Assembly: GCA_023151115.1 (NCBI GenBank)
Contig: JAKLJP010000063.1
Coordinates: forward strand, 1-32,359
Source: Anaerolineae bacterium
GTDB taxonomy: Bacteria; Chloroflexota; Anaerolineae; 4572-78; J111
Direction of reading: 5' to 3'
Length of the DNA stretch: 32,359 nt
Shown: positions 16,272 through 24,397 of the stretch, piece by piece
How positions within the stretch are numbered: the stretch's first letter is position 1
Layout of the letters: each line of letters starts with the position of its first letter
Made by a program: the position numbers and the translations under genes
The notes under the pieces: generated by a model
Told to the model about the DNA's origin: nothing
Database searches by the model: none
What the model saw: the letters and a program-made list of their open reading frames with translations, nothing else

Positions 16272-17696
16272 TTACATCACCAAAATCGGTTCATTGGCCG
16301 GCATCGCCACCAAGTCATACTCCATCGCCCCGGTGACCAGCACCGGGACCATCTGGCCGATGGGCAGTTCCTTCTCGACGACCACATAGCCGTCAATCTC
16401 CGGCGCGTCGCGGTAGCTGCGGGTGATGCTGACCCCGTCGCCCGCGCCATCTACCAAAACCTCCAACTTCTGGCCGACCATCTGCTGGTTGCGTTCCAGC
16501 GAAATGGGCTGCTGAAAGGCCATCAGCCGCTCCCAACGCTCCTGCTTGGCGTCGTCGTCCACCGGATGGGGCAGGTCAAAGGCCGGCGTGCCCGGCTCCG
16601 GCGAAAAGGTGAAGGCCCCCACCCGATCAAAGCGCACCGCCTCCATAAAATCGAGCAGCCCTTGAAACTCGGCTTCGGTTTCGCCCGGATAGCCGACGAT
16701 GAAGGTGGTTCGCAGCACCGCGCCGGGCATTGAGCGGCGGTAGGTCTCGATCCAGCGCAGCAGTTTGTCCACATTGTGCGGGCGGCGCATGCGTTTGAGG
16801 GTGTCGGGGTGGCCGTGCTGCAACGGCATATCAATGTAGGGAATGATCTGGGGATGCGCCGCCATCACCTCGACCAGCCGGCCGCTGGCGTGGCCGGGAT
16901 AGGCGTACATCAGCCGCCACCACTTGATGTCCGGCGCGGCGGCGACAAGCTGTTCCAGCAGCAAGGGCAGGCCATCCAACTCGCCCCAATCGCGGCCATA
17001 GGCGGTGGTATCCTGGGCAATCAGGATGATTTCCTGTACTCCGGCGGCGGCGAGATGCCGGGCCTCGGTTAAGATGTGCTCCTGCGGGCGGCTGCGGTTC
17101 AACCCCTTAAAGCTGGGGATGGTGCAAAAGGCGCACGGCGCGGAGCAGCCATCGCTGATTTTGAGGTAGGCGCTGGCCCGGCCCACATCCACTTGCTGCC
17201 GGTTGAGGGCCACCGTTTCGATGGGCGTGTCGCCGGTTTCGGGCAGGTGGTAGAGCGGGCCGGGCCGTTTTTCGGCCCGCAGTTTTTGGATAAAGGGCAC
17301 AATGTCGGTCCAGGCCCGCGTGCCAATCAGTCCATCCAGCCCTTTGACCTGCCGGGTAACTTCGCTGCCAAAACGCTGAGCCATACAGCCGGCGGCGATG
17401 AGCAACTGGGGCCGGCCCTTAGCCCCATTTTTCTTTTTTATGGCCGCCAGTTCTTGCAGCGCGCCAATGGATTCATCTTTGGCCGCCTGCAAAAAGCCGC
17501 AGGTATTGACAATCAGTACATCAGCCTGATTCGGGTCGGCCACGCCGTTGTAACTGGCTTGCAGCAGCATTTCGCTCATGCCTTCGCTGTCGAAGGTGTT
17601 TTTGGGGCAGCCCAGGGTGAGCAGGTAGAAGGTGGGGTCTGCATGGGGGGACCGGGGACCGGAGACCGGAGACCGGCGGGTAGTTTTTTGTTTCAT
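16272..17696 (-). CDS. rimO: Ribosomal protein S12 methylthiotransferase RimO
   Basis: A 474-aa radical-SAM enzyme that methylthiolates an Asp of ribosomal protein S12. The N-terminal cluster cysteines are Cys30 (LGCPKN), Cys66 (NTCGF) and Cys104 (AGCMAQR). The radical-SAM cysteines are Cys184, Cys188 and Cys191 (CSAPCAFC). A TRAM domain occupies about 405-474. The LGCPKNTFDSE signature distinguishes RimO from MiaB. The first 20 residues are a Ser/Pro/Arg-rich extension encoded by four tandem heptamers, unlike the usual RimO start, but no other start codon lies before the first motif. It is followed by its own terminator. S12 modification is a housekeeping function. Confidence 0.95.
   Translation of the reverse strand: MKQKTTRRSPVSGPRSPHADPTFYLLTLGCPKNTFDSEGMSEMLLQASYNGVADPNQADVLIVNTCGFLQAAKDESIGALQELAAIKKKNGAKGRPQLLIAAGCMAQRFGSEVTRQVKGLDGLIGTRAWTDIVPFIQKLRAEKRPGPLYHLPETGDTPIETVALNRQQVDVGRASAYLKISDGCSAPCAFCTIPSFKGLNRSRPQEHILTEARHLAAAGVQEIILIAQDTTAYGRDWGELDGLPLLLEQLVAAAPDIKWWRLMYAYPGHASGRLVEVMAAHPQIIPYIDMPLQHGHPDTLKRMRRPHNVDKLLRWIETYRRSMPGAVLRTTFIVGYPGETEAEFQGLLDFMEAVRFDRVGAFTFSPEPGTPAFDLPHPVDDDAKQERWERLMAFQQPISLERNQQMVGQKLEVLVDGAGDGVSITRSYRDAPEIDGYVVVEKELPIGQMVPVLVTGAMEYDLVAMPANEPILVM
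17648..17675 (+). repeat. Four tandem heptamers inside the rimO 5' end
   Basis: Four head-to-tail heptamers, GGGACCG twice and then GAGACCG twice, lie within the first 20 codons of rimO. On the coding strand they read as CCGGTCY units and give the Arg-Ser-Pro-Val-Ser-Gly-Pro-Arg-Ser-Pro extension. Confidence 0.85.
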
Positions 17697-17723
17697 AGCT
17701 GTGGTTATACTCGCTTTATATTA

Positions 17724-18158
17724 TTACAATTCCCGGCCGACAAATTGGCCGATGTGAAAGAGATATTGCTCAAAATCATCCAGGTTTTCCCTGGCATAAC
17801 GCAAAACCCGAGCCGGTTCAATTTGCCAATAACGGTGAACGAGGATGTTGCGGAAACGGGCCATGTGGATAAGCCGGTTTTGAAGCGACTCATCCAAGAT
17901 ATTGAGGTGCTGGAGGCCCTCAAAACATTCGGCGTAGCTGGCCGGGGCTTCGCGGGCAGTTTTGGCCAGAAGATGATTGCAGATTGCGGCCACAGCCTCG
18001 ATACAAATCAGGAGCAAATGCATCACGGTGTAAAGGTTACGTTCATCGGCAAAAAAATCGGCGTCGGATTGAGCCGTATAGGCCCGAATTTTGTCGAGAC
18101 TTTCGCGGATTTCGCGCGCCCGATGACGTACCAACTCGAGATTGACTTTTTGGCTCAT
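17724..18158 (-). CDS. hepT: HepT-like ribonuclease toxin (DUF86/HEPN family)
   Basis: A 144-aa all-helical HEPN protein. The catalytic motif R-x4-H-x-Y is complete in RFRNILVHRY, with Arg103, His108 and Tyr110. HepT toxins cleave RNA and are silenced when the partner nucleotidyltransferase MntA adds AMP units to the motif tyrosine. Its ATG overlaps the end of the mntA-like gene by 4 bp. Gene order, antitoxin first and toxin second, is usual. The pair lies between rimO and a divergently oriented homoserine dehydrogenase gene, with no mobile element beside it. The family call is firm; actual toxicity is not shown by sequence. Confidence 0.9.
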   Translation of the reverse strand: MSQKVNLELVRHRAREIRESLDKIRAYTAQSDADFFADERNLYTVMHLLLICIEAVAAICNHLLAKTAREAPASYAECFEGLQHLNILDESLQNRLIHMARFRNILVHRYWQIEPARVLRYARENLDDFEQYLFHIGQFVGREL

Positions 18159-18538
18159 GTGGTCACCGCCTCCAGATAGTCCGGCAGAAAATGGGCAAAG
18201 GCGGTGTATTCGTTGGCCACGGTTTCGATCAAGTCGGTCAGTTGGGTTTCATCACGAGCCAGAAGCAGTTGTCCCTGGAAGACCTGGCGTTGAAAGGCCA
18301 GCGGGGCGCGGTTGAACGTTTGAATATCAACGGGCCGGCCCAGGACGCGGGTCAATTCCACGCTCAGCCCCATTTCGTAGTCAAATAAATCGTCCGGCAG
18401 CGGGTCAAGGTAAACCGCCACATCAATATCGTGAAAAGCGGGGCCGTCCAGAAACGAGCCATGCAGGTAAGCAAAGGCAATTTCGGCCCGCTTGGCCAGG
18501 CAGCGGCGCAGGTGTTGGATAATTTCAGCTTGGGTCAT
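18155..18538 (-). CDS. mntA: MntA-like minimal nucleotidyltransferase antitoxin
   Basis: A 127-aa minimal nucleotidyltransferase. Gly27-Ser28 followed by Asp37-x-Asp39 (HGSFLDGPAFHDIDVAVYLDP) form the GS-x8-DxD polymerase-beta motif. MntA antitoxins transfer AMP from ATP to the HepT tyrosine and block its RNase. The stop overlaps the HepT start by 4 bp. No clear ribosome site precedes the ATG. All catalytic residues that can be checked are present, so this looks like an intact, active pair. Confidence 0.9.
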   Translation of the reverse strand: MTQAEIIQHLRRCLAKRAEIAFAYLHGSFLDGPAFHDIDVAVYLDPLPDDLFDYEMGLSVELTRVLGRPVDIQTFNRAPLAFQRQVFQGQLLLARDETQLTDLIETVANEYTAFAHFLPDYLEAVTT

Positions 18539-18596
18539 GGGCTAATATTGTAGCACAAGGGGGCGTGGAAGGTGAAACGGGAAAGGCAAAATTGCT

Positions 18597-18625
18597 TTGC
18601 CCAAACTTTCCAAACAGCTTATTAT
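18597..18625 (+). promoter_or_regulatory. Candidate sigma-70 promoter of the homoserine dehydrogenase gene
   Basis: TTGCCC (18597-18602), a 17-bp spacer and TATTAT (18620-18625) lie 47 bp before the ATG. The -10 is good and the -35 matches 4 of 6 positions. Confidence 0.45.
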
Positions 18626-18672
18626 ATCACCGACTTTGCCCAGAACAACTCTTCAAGGGAAGGATAATTTAA

Positions 18673-19728
18673 ATGAAAACTTATAACTTCATTCTGACCG
18701 GCCTGGGCAATATTGGCCGGACTTTTTTAGAAATGTTGTCAACGCGAGAGCAACTGCTGGCCGAGCGGTATGGCCTGGCCCTAAAAGCTGTCGGCGTGGC
18801 CGACTCGTCGGGGGCCATTTATGCGCCGGATGGGTTGGATTTGGCGGCGGTGGCAGCCCATAAAAAAGCGCGGCGGGGTGTGGTCGAACTGGCCGGGCCG
18901 GGGCAGTGGCGCGGCGATGGTCTGGCCCTGGTTGAGCAGGCGGAGGCCGATTTCCTGCTCGAAGCCACGCCGACAAACCTGGTGGACGGCCAGCCCGGCC
19001 TGGACATGGTTCGTATCGGGCTGCGGCGGGGCATGCACGCGGTGCTGGCCAGCAAAGGGCCGCTGGTGCTGGCTTATCAGGAGTTGGCCGGCCTGAGCGA
19101 CTTGACCACGAAATCGGCCCCGGCCCTGCGCTTCAGCGGAGCGGTAGGCGGTGCGCTGCCCAGCATTAACCTGGGGCGACGCGACCTGGCCGGGGCGCGC
19201 ATCCAGCGGGTCGAGGCGGTGGTCAACGGCACCACCCAGTTGATTTTGTGGCTGATGAGCCAGGGCCAAAGCTACGAGGCCGCCCTGGCCGAAGCGCAGC
19301 GTTTGGGTATCGCCGAGCCTGATCCCTCGCTGGATGTGGAGGGCTGGGATGCGGCCAACAAGCTGGTCATTATTGCCAATGCCGTCCTGGGCCTCCCAAC
19401 AACCCTGGCCGATCTGTCCGTGACCGGCATTGGTGGGGTTCGCCCGGCGGAGCTGCAAGCCGCCCGCGCCGCCGGGGGGCGGATGTCGCTGCTGGCCGTG
19501 GCCGAGGCTCAGCCGGACGGTTCATCCCCAGCTTACCGTTTGAGCGTAGCGCCCACCGCCCTGGCCGCCGATCATCCCCTGGCCCATCTGCAAGCGGACG
19601 AGATGGGTATTGTTTACTACAGCGACATCTGTGGGCGTTTGGCGGCTGCCGTCCGGGAGGAGGGGCCGGGGGGATCCTGCGCCGCTATGCTGCGTGATAT
19701 CATTGAGATTACACAAATAGAACGCTAA
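18673..19728 (+). CDS. hom: Homoserine dehydrogenase (short form, no ACT domain)
   Basis: A 351-aa NAD(P)-dependent enzyme converting aspartate semialdehyde to homoserine, a step toward threonine and methionine. The Rossmann loop GLGNIG is at residues 10-15. The substrate domain has AVGGALPSI (157-165), NGTTQLIL (185-192) and EPDPSLDVEGWDAANKL, with catalytic Lys230 and Asp221. The protein stops at the end of the catalytic domain, so threonine feedback through an ACT domain is absent. AAGGGAAGGA lies nine bases before the ATG. It is a single gene flanked by genes on the other strand. Confidence 0.9.
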   Translation: MKTYNFILTGLGNIGRTFLEMLSTREQLLAERYGLALKAVGVADSSGAIYAPDGLDLAAVAAHKKARRGVVELAGPGQWRGDGLALVEQAEADFLLEATPTNLVDGQPGLDMVRIGLRRGMHAVLASKGPLVLAYQELAGLSDLTTKSAPALRFSGAVGGALPSINLGRRDLAGARIQRVEAVVNGTTQLILWLMSQGQSYEAALAEAQRLGIAEPDPSLDVEGWDAANKLVIIANAVLGLPTTLADLSVTGIGGVRPAELQAARAAGGRMSLLAVAEAQPDGSSPAYRLSVAPTALAADHPLAHLQADEMGIVYYSDICGRLAAAVREEGPGGSCAAMLRDIIEITQIER

Positions 19729-19748
19729 TATATCGCGGCATAAATGAC

Positions 19749-19822
19749 CCTACAGATTGTAGTAACGACTTTAGTCTTTTGTGGCAGGCCAAGCGACTAA
19801 AGTCGCTACTACAATCTGTAGG
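19749..19822. repeat. Long imperfect palindrome after the homoserine dehydrogenase gene
   Basis: Two 28-bp arms (19749-19776 and 19795-19822) match at all but one position around an 18-nt spacer. The element lies between convergent hom and mgtE. It has no T-run, and no target duplication is evident, so it resembles a REP/palindromic repeat more than a terminator. It could still work as a transcription barrier between the two genes. Confidence 0.8.
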
Positions 19823-19842
19823 CTTACTTTTGCCCTGATGGA

Positions 19843-21198
19843 CTAATTGCCCAAGCCCAAAATCAGCCCGGCGATGGTGAAATAGATAAACAGGCCGGTG
19901 GCGTCTACCAGCGTGCTCATAGCCGGGCCGGAGACAACGGTGGGATCAATTTTAAATTTAGCTGCTAACAAGGGCAGCAGCGACCCCAGCGTGTTGGCCC
20001 AGACGACGATGGTAAAAATAGCCATCGAGACGGTCAGGGCCATGGGTTGGCCGGTGCCCCAAGTGAGCGCGCGCAGGTAAGCCACCACCCCCATGCACAG
20101 GCCGAGCAGCAGCCCGGTACGTAACTCGTGCCACAAGGCCCACCCGGCGTCGCGCAGAGTTAGATCGCCCACGGCCAGGGCGCGGATGATGGTGCTGGTG
20201 GTTTGCGAACCGGCATTGCCGCCGGTGCCGATCAAGAGCGGCACAAAAAAGGCCAGGGCGACGGCTGATTGCAGCTCGTTTTCAAAATGGCGCAGGACCG
20301 TGCCGGTCAGGCTTTCGGTGACAAATAACAATAATAGCCACGAGATACGTTTGCGGGTGATGGTCAGCACGCCTGTATTGAGATAAGAACCTTCCAGCGG
20401 TTCAGCGCCGCCGAGGCGTTGAATGTCCTCGGTGGCCTCTTCTTCCAGCACGTCAATCACGTCGTCAACGGTGATGACGCCCAGTAAAACGTTGTGTTCA
20501 TCCACTACCGGCAGCGTTTCCAGGTCGTAGCGGGCCATCAGCCGGGCGCACTCCTCCTGGTCGGTACCGGCGGGAACCGAAATCACTTCGACTTCCATAA
20601 TCTCGGCCAAAATAGCCGTAGGCGGCGCGACAATCAACTGGCGCATGTTGACCACGCCGCACAGGTGGCGGTCTCGATCTACCACGTAAAGATAGTAGCT
20701 GGTCTCCTTGTCGGGCTGCCACTCGTGGATGGCCTGGAGGGCCTCGGCGGCGGTCATGCGGCGGCGCAGGGCCAAAAATTCGGAGGTCATCAAGCCGCCG
20801 GCGCTGTCGTCGGGGTGGAGCAGCAGGGGGTGGATTTCGTCGGGGTCGTCCAGGCCGGCCAGCACGGCCTGGGCCTGCTCCGGTTCCAAATCACCCAGCA
20901 GATCAGCCGCCTCGTCGGGTTCCATCTCGTCCACAATGCGGATGGCATCATCGGTAGACAGGGCGCTGACCAGTTCGGCGGCTTCCTCGTCGTAAAGTTC
21001 TTCGAGGATGTCGGCGGAGGAGGCCGGATCGAGTTGCGGCAGCAGGGCCACCTGATCCTCTTCGTCCAGTTCGGCAAAAAGTTCGGCCTGGTCGGGGGGA
21101 CGGAGGGCCTCGATGATGTTGGCCGCGCCGATGAGGTCGTCACGCTCCAGAGCGGCCTGGAGTTGAACTAAAACATGGTTTAAGATAGGGGTTTCCAC
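19843..21198 (-). CDS. mgtE: Magnesium transporter MgtE
   Basis: A 451-aa magnesium channel. The acidic helical N domain spans about 25-130, paired CBS domains about 135-250 (DDSAGGLMTSEF; LGVITVDDVIDVLEEEATED), and five transmembrane helices about 285-451 with the pore-lining GTGGNAGSQ signature (325-332) and a late DPTVVSGPAMSTLVD helix. Mg2+ binding between the N and CBS domains closes the channel in this family. The start is GTG, with GGAGGTG seven bases upstream. The leader contains a hairpin whose loop is complementary to that ribosome site. It is transcribed toward hom. Confidence 0.95.
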   Translation of the reverse strand: METPILNHVLVQLQAALERDDLIGAANIIEALRPPDQAELFAELDEEDQVALLPQLDPASSADILEELYDEEAAELVSALSTDDAIRIVDEMEPDEAADLLGDLEPEQAQAVLAGLDDPDEIHPLLLHPDDSAGGLMTSEFLALRRRMTAAEALQAIHEWQPDKETSYYLYVVDRDRHLCGVVNMRQLIVAPPTAILAEIMEVEVISVPAGTDQEECARLMARYDLETLPVVDEHNVLLGVITVDDVIDVLEEEATEDIQRLGGAEPLEGSYLNTGVLTITRKRISWLLLLFVTESLTGTVLRHFENELQSAVALAFFVPLLIGTGGNAGSQTTSTIIRALAVGDLTLRDAGWALWHELRTGLLLGLCMGVVAYLRALTWGTGQPMALTVSMAIFTIVVWANTLGSLLPLLAAKFKIDPTVVSGPAMSTLVDATGLFIYFTIAGLILGLGN

Positions 21199-21308
21199 GA
21201 GACACCTCCGAGAGATAAAATAATCAGCTCCCGGAGGCGGGGAGCAAGCCTGCCGGCGGGGGCTAGAGTGTCAATTTGTTGGCAGGCGCAAGGCGGGACA
21301 GGTGTCCC
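21199..21308 (-). promoter_or_regulatory. Structured mgtE leader with a possible anti-Shine-Dalgarno loop
   Basis: On the minus strand the leader can form a 6-bp hairpin (21227-21232 with 21240-21245) whose 7-nt loop carries CCTCC. This is complementary to the GGAGG of the mgtE ribosome site (21205-21209). A second pair (21248-21254 with 21281-21287) and a small GGGACA/TGTCCC dyad (21295-21308) lie upstream. I do not recognise the M-box Mg2+ riboswitch here. A different cis-regulatory RNA is possible. Confidence 0.45.
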
Positions 21309-21412
21309 TTCCTACGCGACGCGGGTCCGTCTTCCACTGTTTGCATCACCGTTGTTATAGATAACATTTGAGGTTATTGTAGGCTTGATAAAGAGAGGAG
21401 TCAAACTGATAA

Positions 21413-22177
21413 TTACTCAGCCAGGCAGCGGTCCATAAAATTCAGGGTTAGGGCTGTAACTTGCTCGATTTCGTGGTCGAGCATGACCAGGTGGCCGGTG
21501 TGTTCCAACCAGTGCAGCTCTTTGAGTGGGGAGCCAACCTCGCGGTAAAGTACGCCGACGCCGCGCAGGTCAATGACCGTATCCAGGCGGCCCTGCACAA
21601 TCAGCAGCGGCGGCTGAATCTTTTTCAGGCGGCGCTGCACCTGGCGTTGGAGTTGAAACAATTGTAGCAGCGAAGGAATAGAATTGACCTTATAACCCTG
21701 CCACTGGCCGTTGGCATCGTAATGAAGGGTGCGTTTGGGCACGGTGCGGATAAAGGGCGCGGCCAGACGCGCTTTGAAGCTGGTCATACGGGGCACACCC
21801 AGAGCCGGGGCATAAGCCAAAATTCCGGCAACCTCTGGGTGTTCGCTGGCCAGGTGAAGCGCCAGCAGCGCCCCCATCGACTCCCCGCCGACAAAAACAC
21901 GCTCGCACCGGGCGGCAAGTTGCTGATACGCTGCGGTCATGGCTTCTGTCCACTCCGGCCAGCGGGTGCGTTCCAGGGCATCGGGGGTGGCCCCATGGCC
22001 GGGTAGCAGCGGCCCGGAGACGGTGTAGCCTTTTTCGTGGAGATGGCGGGCCAACAGCCGCACCTCTGCCGTCGTCGCCGTCCAGCCGTGCGAGAGCAGC
22101 ACCCCCACCGGTCCCCCGGCCCAGAAAAAGGAGTCGCCGGGGAGATGGGGGTTGTGGAGGGTGGGGTTTAGGTGCAT
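21413..22177 (-). CDS. Alpha/beta hydrolase (carboxylesterase / monoacylglycerol lipase-like)
   Basis: A 254-aa soluble hydrolase. The nucleophile elbow GESMG places Ser100, and the expected acid and base are Asp199 (QGRLDTVID) and His229 (HTGHLVMLD). An HG oxyanion motif (SHGW, 29-32) comes early. It fits the Est30/YvaK and monoglyceride-lipase group acting on short to medium acyl esters. It lies 85 bp downstream of the membrane Fe-S oxidoreductase, but a hairpin with a T-run separates them, so co-transcription may be partial. No signal peptide. A link to lipid breakdown together with the neighbouring electron carrier is inference. Confidence 0.85.
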   Translation of the reverse strand: MHLNPTLHNPHLPGDSFFWAGGPVGVLLSHGWTATTAEVRLLARHLHEKGYTVSGPLLPGHGATPDALERTRWPEWTEAMTAAYQQLAARCERVFVGGESMGALLALHLASEHPEVAGILAYAPALGVPRMTSFKARLAAPFIRTVPKRTLHYDANGQWQGYKVNSIPSLLQLFQLQRQVQRRLKKIQPPLLIVQGRLDTVIDLRGVGVLYREVGSPLKELHWLEHTGHLVMLDHEIEQVTALTLNFMDRCLAE

Positions 22178-22187
22178 CAGTTTCTTT

Positions 22188-22255
22188 AAAAAGGGAACTT
22201 ATAGGAACTGAGGGAACTGAAGGAGATTTGAGTTCCCTCAGTTCCCTTAGTTCCC
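22188..22255 (-). terminator. Hairpin terminator after the Fe-S oxidoreductase, built of GGGAACT repeats
   Basis: Repeated GGGAACT units (from 22193) face AGTTCCC units (22231-22255). The central 13-bp arms are perfect, with further pairing outside. On the minus strand the stem is followed by five T (22188-22192). Confidence 0.65.
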
Positions 22256-22262
22256 TCATTGG

Positions 22263-24287
22263 TTAGGTCGAATGTCGTGTAATGGCCTCCGCCACAATCT
22301 CCGCCACATCCTTCACCTTCATCGGACTGCCGGCCTGGGTGTTGGCGTCGTTGAGCATGCGGGCGCAGAAGGGGCAGCCGATGGCCAGGGTGTCTGCGCC
22401 GGTAGTTTTGGCTTCGGCGTAGCGGTTGGCGTTGACTGCCTGCGTACCGTGTTCTTCCTCTTTCCACATTTGCGCGCCGCCCGCGCCGCAGCAGAAGGAG
22501 TTATTTTTGCTGCGACTCATTTCCAGCAGGGTCAGACCGGCCTGGGCCAGCGCCTCACGGGGTGAATCATAGATACCATTGTGCCGACCCAGGTAGCAGG
22601 GGTCGTGGAAAGTGACTTTTTCCAGCCGGCTGCCGTTGAGCTTGAGCTTACCGCCGCCGATCAACTCGGTCAGCAGTTGGGTGTGGTGCAGCACAGTATA
22701 ACTGCCGCCGAAATCGGCGTATTCTTTGCCGAGGGTGTGCAGGCAGTGGGGGCAGCCGGTGACAATCCGCTTCTGGTCCGCCCCCACCGAGTTGAGCAGC
22801 TCGATGTTGGCCTGGGCCATTTCAAAAAAGAGATATTCATTACCGGCCCGGCGGGCCACGTCGCCGGTGCAGCTTTCGTTGTTGCCCAGCACGGCAAAAT
22901 TGACCCCGGCGGCATTGAGTACGGTGGCAATGGCGCGGGCAATGGCCTGAGCGTTGGGGTCAAATGCCCCGGCGCAGCCGACCCAGTACAGCACATCAAA
23001 ATCGGGATTTTCTTCCACTGTCGGCACTTTAAAAGGCAGGGATTTGGCCCACTCGAGCCGGTCGGAGGCCATCTGCCAGGGGTTGCCGTTGCGCTCCATG
23101 CCGGTAAAAGCCCCTTTGAGTTCGTGCGGAAAAGTACTGTTCATCAACACTTGGTCGCGGCGGAGGTTGAGAATATCAAACATCGGCTCATTGCCGACCG
23201 GGCAGACTTCGACGCAAGCCCCGCAACTGGTGCAGGCCCAAACCGCGCTCTCGCTGATGGCATATTCGAGCAGGGTCAGCGGGTCCTCTTTGCCGGCAGC
23301 CAGCCCGGCCATATCATCCCAGATGTGATAGCGCTTATTGACTTCCAGGGCCGAGGGCGACAGCTCCTTGCCGGTCGTGTAGGCCGGGCAGGCATCCTGG
23401 CAGCGGTTGCACATGATACAAGCAAAGGCGTCTACGATATGCGTCTGGGGCAGGTCGGTCAGGCGGGCCACGCCAAACTGCTCGATGCTCTCGTTGTTGA
23501 AGTCAATCGGATCAAGCGCACCCAGGGCGCGGCGCTGGGGCCGGGTCATAAAGTTGAAGGGGCCGATGAAGAGATGGGCGTGTTTGGTGTAAGGAAAGTA
23601 GGGCAAAAAAGCCAGAATCATGCCGAGGGCAATCCACCAACTGACGTGCCAGCCGGCCGCCTGAGCATCTGGCGACAGCCCGGCCCACAAAGTAGCAACC
23701 GCGCCGGCAAAAGGCTGCCAGGGATCGCCGCCTTCATGGGCCACCAGAAAGGATGCGCCCAAAAAGCGAAAGCCGACATGACTGAGGATAAAGCCGCCGA
23801 CAATGAGCGAATCTTTGGGGATGCCGGCCGGTACTTTGGGATGCAGTTTGACGTTTTCGTGGTAGCGCAGCGCGGGTGATTTAACCACAAAGCGCCGCGC
23901 CAGGAAATAAAGCATGCCGATCAAGACGCCAACACTGAGCGCATCGGCCAGGAGGCGGTAAAGACCCCCCGCCGCCGTATCGCCCAGAAAGCGAAAACCG
24001 GGCAGATAGCCTTCAAGGACATCAACGGCGTTGACCAGAAAATAAAACAAAAAGCCCCAGGCAATGGCAAAATGGAACAAGGAGGTCACGGGCCGGTGGC
24101 GCAGAATCCGGCCCTGGCCGATCAGGGCGATCAAGCCTGTCCGCAAGCGCTGCGGCAGGTCGTCGAAGTTGAGCCGGCCCTGGCCGCGCAGCACCACCCG
24201 CGCCATGCGGCTAAAAGTAACATAGGTGAAGTACAACGAGGCCAGTACAGCCACGGCAAATAAGATTTTCTCGATTAAGGTCAGCAT
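22263..24287 (-). CDS. Membrane (Fe-S) oxidoreductase, HdrD/EtfD/FadF-like
   Basis: A 674-aa protein. The N-terminal 240 residues have about six hydrophobic helices and membrane His residues (for example His72, His170), like a NarI-type haem b domain. A dicluster ferredoxin domain follows with Cys290, 293, 296, 300 and Cys352, 355, 358, 362. Two CCG-type domains come last: Cys438, 473, 512, 515, then Cys563 and Cys599-Cys600 (CCGAGG). This is the architecture of FadF and the mycobacterial ETF:menaquinone oxidoreductase. These pass electrons from acyl-CoA dehydrogenase flavoproteins to quinone. GAGGAG lies upstream of the ATG. No ETF or acyl-CoA dehydrogenase genes are in the window, so the donor is inferred. 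Confidence 0.85.
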   Translation of the reverse strand: MLTLIEKILFAVAVLASLYFTYVTFSRMARVVLRGQGRLNFDDLPQRLRTGLIALIGQGRILRHRPVTSLFHFAIAWGFLFYFLVNAVDVLEGYLPGFRFLGDTAAGGLYRLLADALSVGVLIGMLYFLARRFVVKSPALRYHENVKLHPKVPAGIPKDSLIVGGFILSHVGFRFLGASFLVAHEGGDPWQPFAGAVATLWAGLSPDAQAAGWHVSWWIALGMILAFLPYFPYTKHAHLFIGPFNFMTRPQRRALGALDPIDFNNESIEQFGVARLTDLPQTHIVDAFACIMCNRCQDACPAYTTGKELSPSALEVNKRYHIWDDMAGLAAGKEDPLTLLEYAISESAVWACTSCGACVEVCPVGNEPMFDILNLRRDQVLMNSTFPHELKGAFTGMERNGNPWQMASDRLEWAKSLPFKVPTVEENPDFDVLYWVGCAGAFDPNAQAIARAIATVLNAAGVNFAVLGNNESCTGDVARRAGNEYLFFEMAQANIELLNSVGADQKRIVTGCPHCLHTLGKEYADFGGSYTVLHHTQLLTELIGGGKLKLNGSRLEKVTFHDPCYLGRHNGIYDSPREALAQAGLTLLEMSRSKNNSFCCGAGGAQMWKEEEHGTQAVNANRYAEAKTTGADTLAIGCPFCARMLNDANTQAGSPMKVKDVAEIVAEAITRHST

Positions 24288-24315
24288 TGACTCCTCGGTG
24301 GGTTAGGTTGGGAGA

Positions 24316-24357
24316 TTAGAGATTGGAGATTGTTATTCTGAAATCTCCAATCTCTAA
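24316..24357. repeat. Perfect 16-bp inverted repeat upstream of the Fe-S oxidoreductase
   Basis: Arms 24316-24331 and 24342-24357 are perfectly complementary around a 10-nt loop. The sequence is a simple TTAGAGATTGGAGATT unit. It lies 29 bp upstream of the Fe-S oxidoreductase start. Confidence 0.75.
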
Positions 24358-24397
24358 ACGCGCCACATTATACCAACAATCTGAAATCAGGGCCAAA

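Noticed and set aside
17076..18179. A 367-codon plus-strand frame across rimO and hepT
   Set aside because: It spans two well-supported minus-strand genes and an intergenic gap, so it is an overlap artefact.
18781..19458. A 225-codon minus-strand frame inside hom
   Set aside because: It is antisense to clear homoserine dehydrogenase motifs.
21199..21412. M-box Mg2+ riboswitch ahead of mgtE
   Set aside because: Expected from gene identity, but the conserved M-box core could not be recognised; only a generic structured leader is reported.
22581..23879. A 432-codon open frame on the plus strand inside the Fe-S oxidoreductase gene
   Set aside because: It lies fully antisense to a gene with ordered cysteine motifs and shows no domain or composition of a real protein; the length comes from codon bias.
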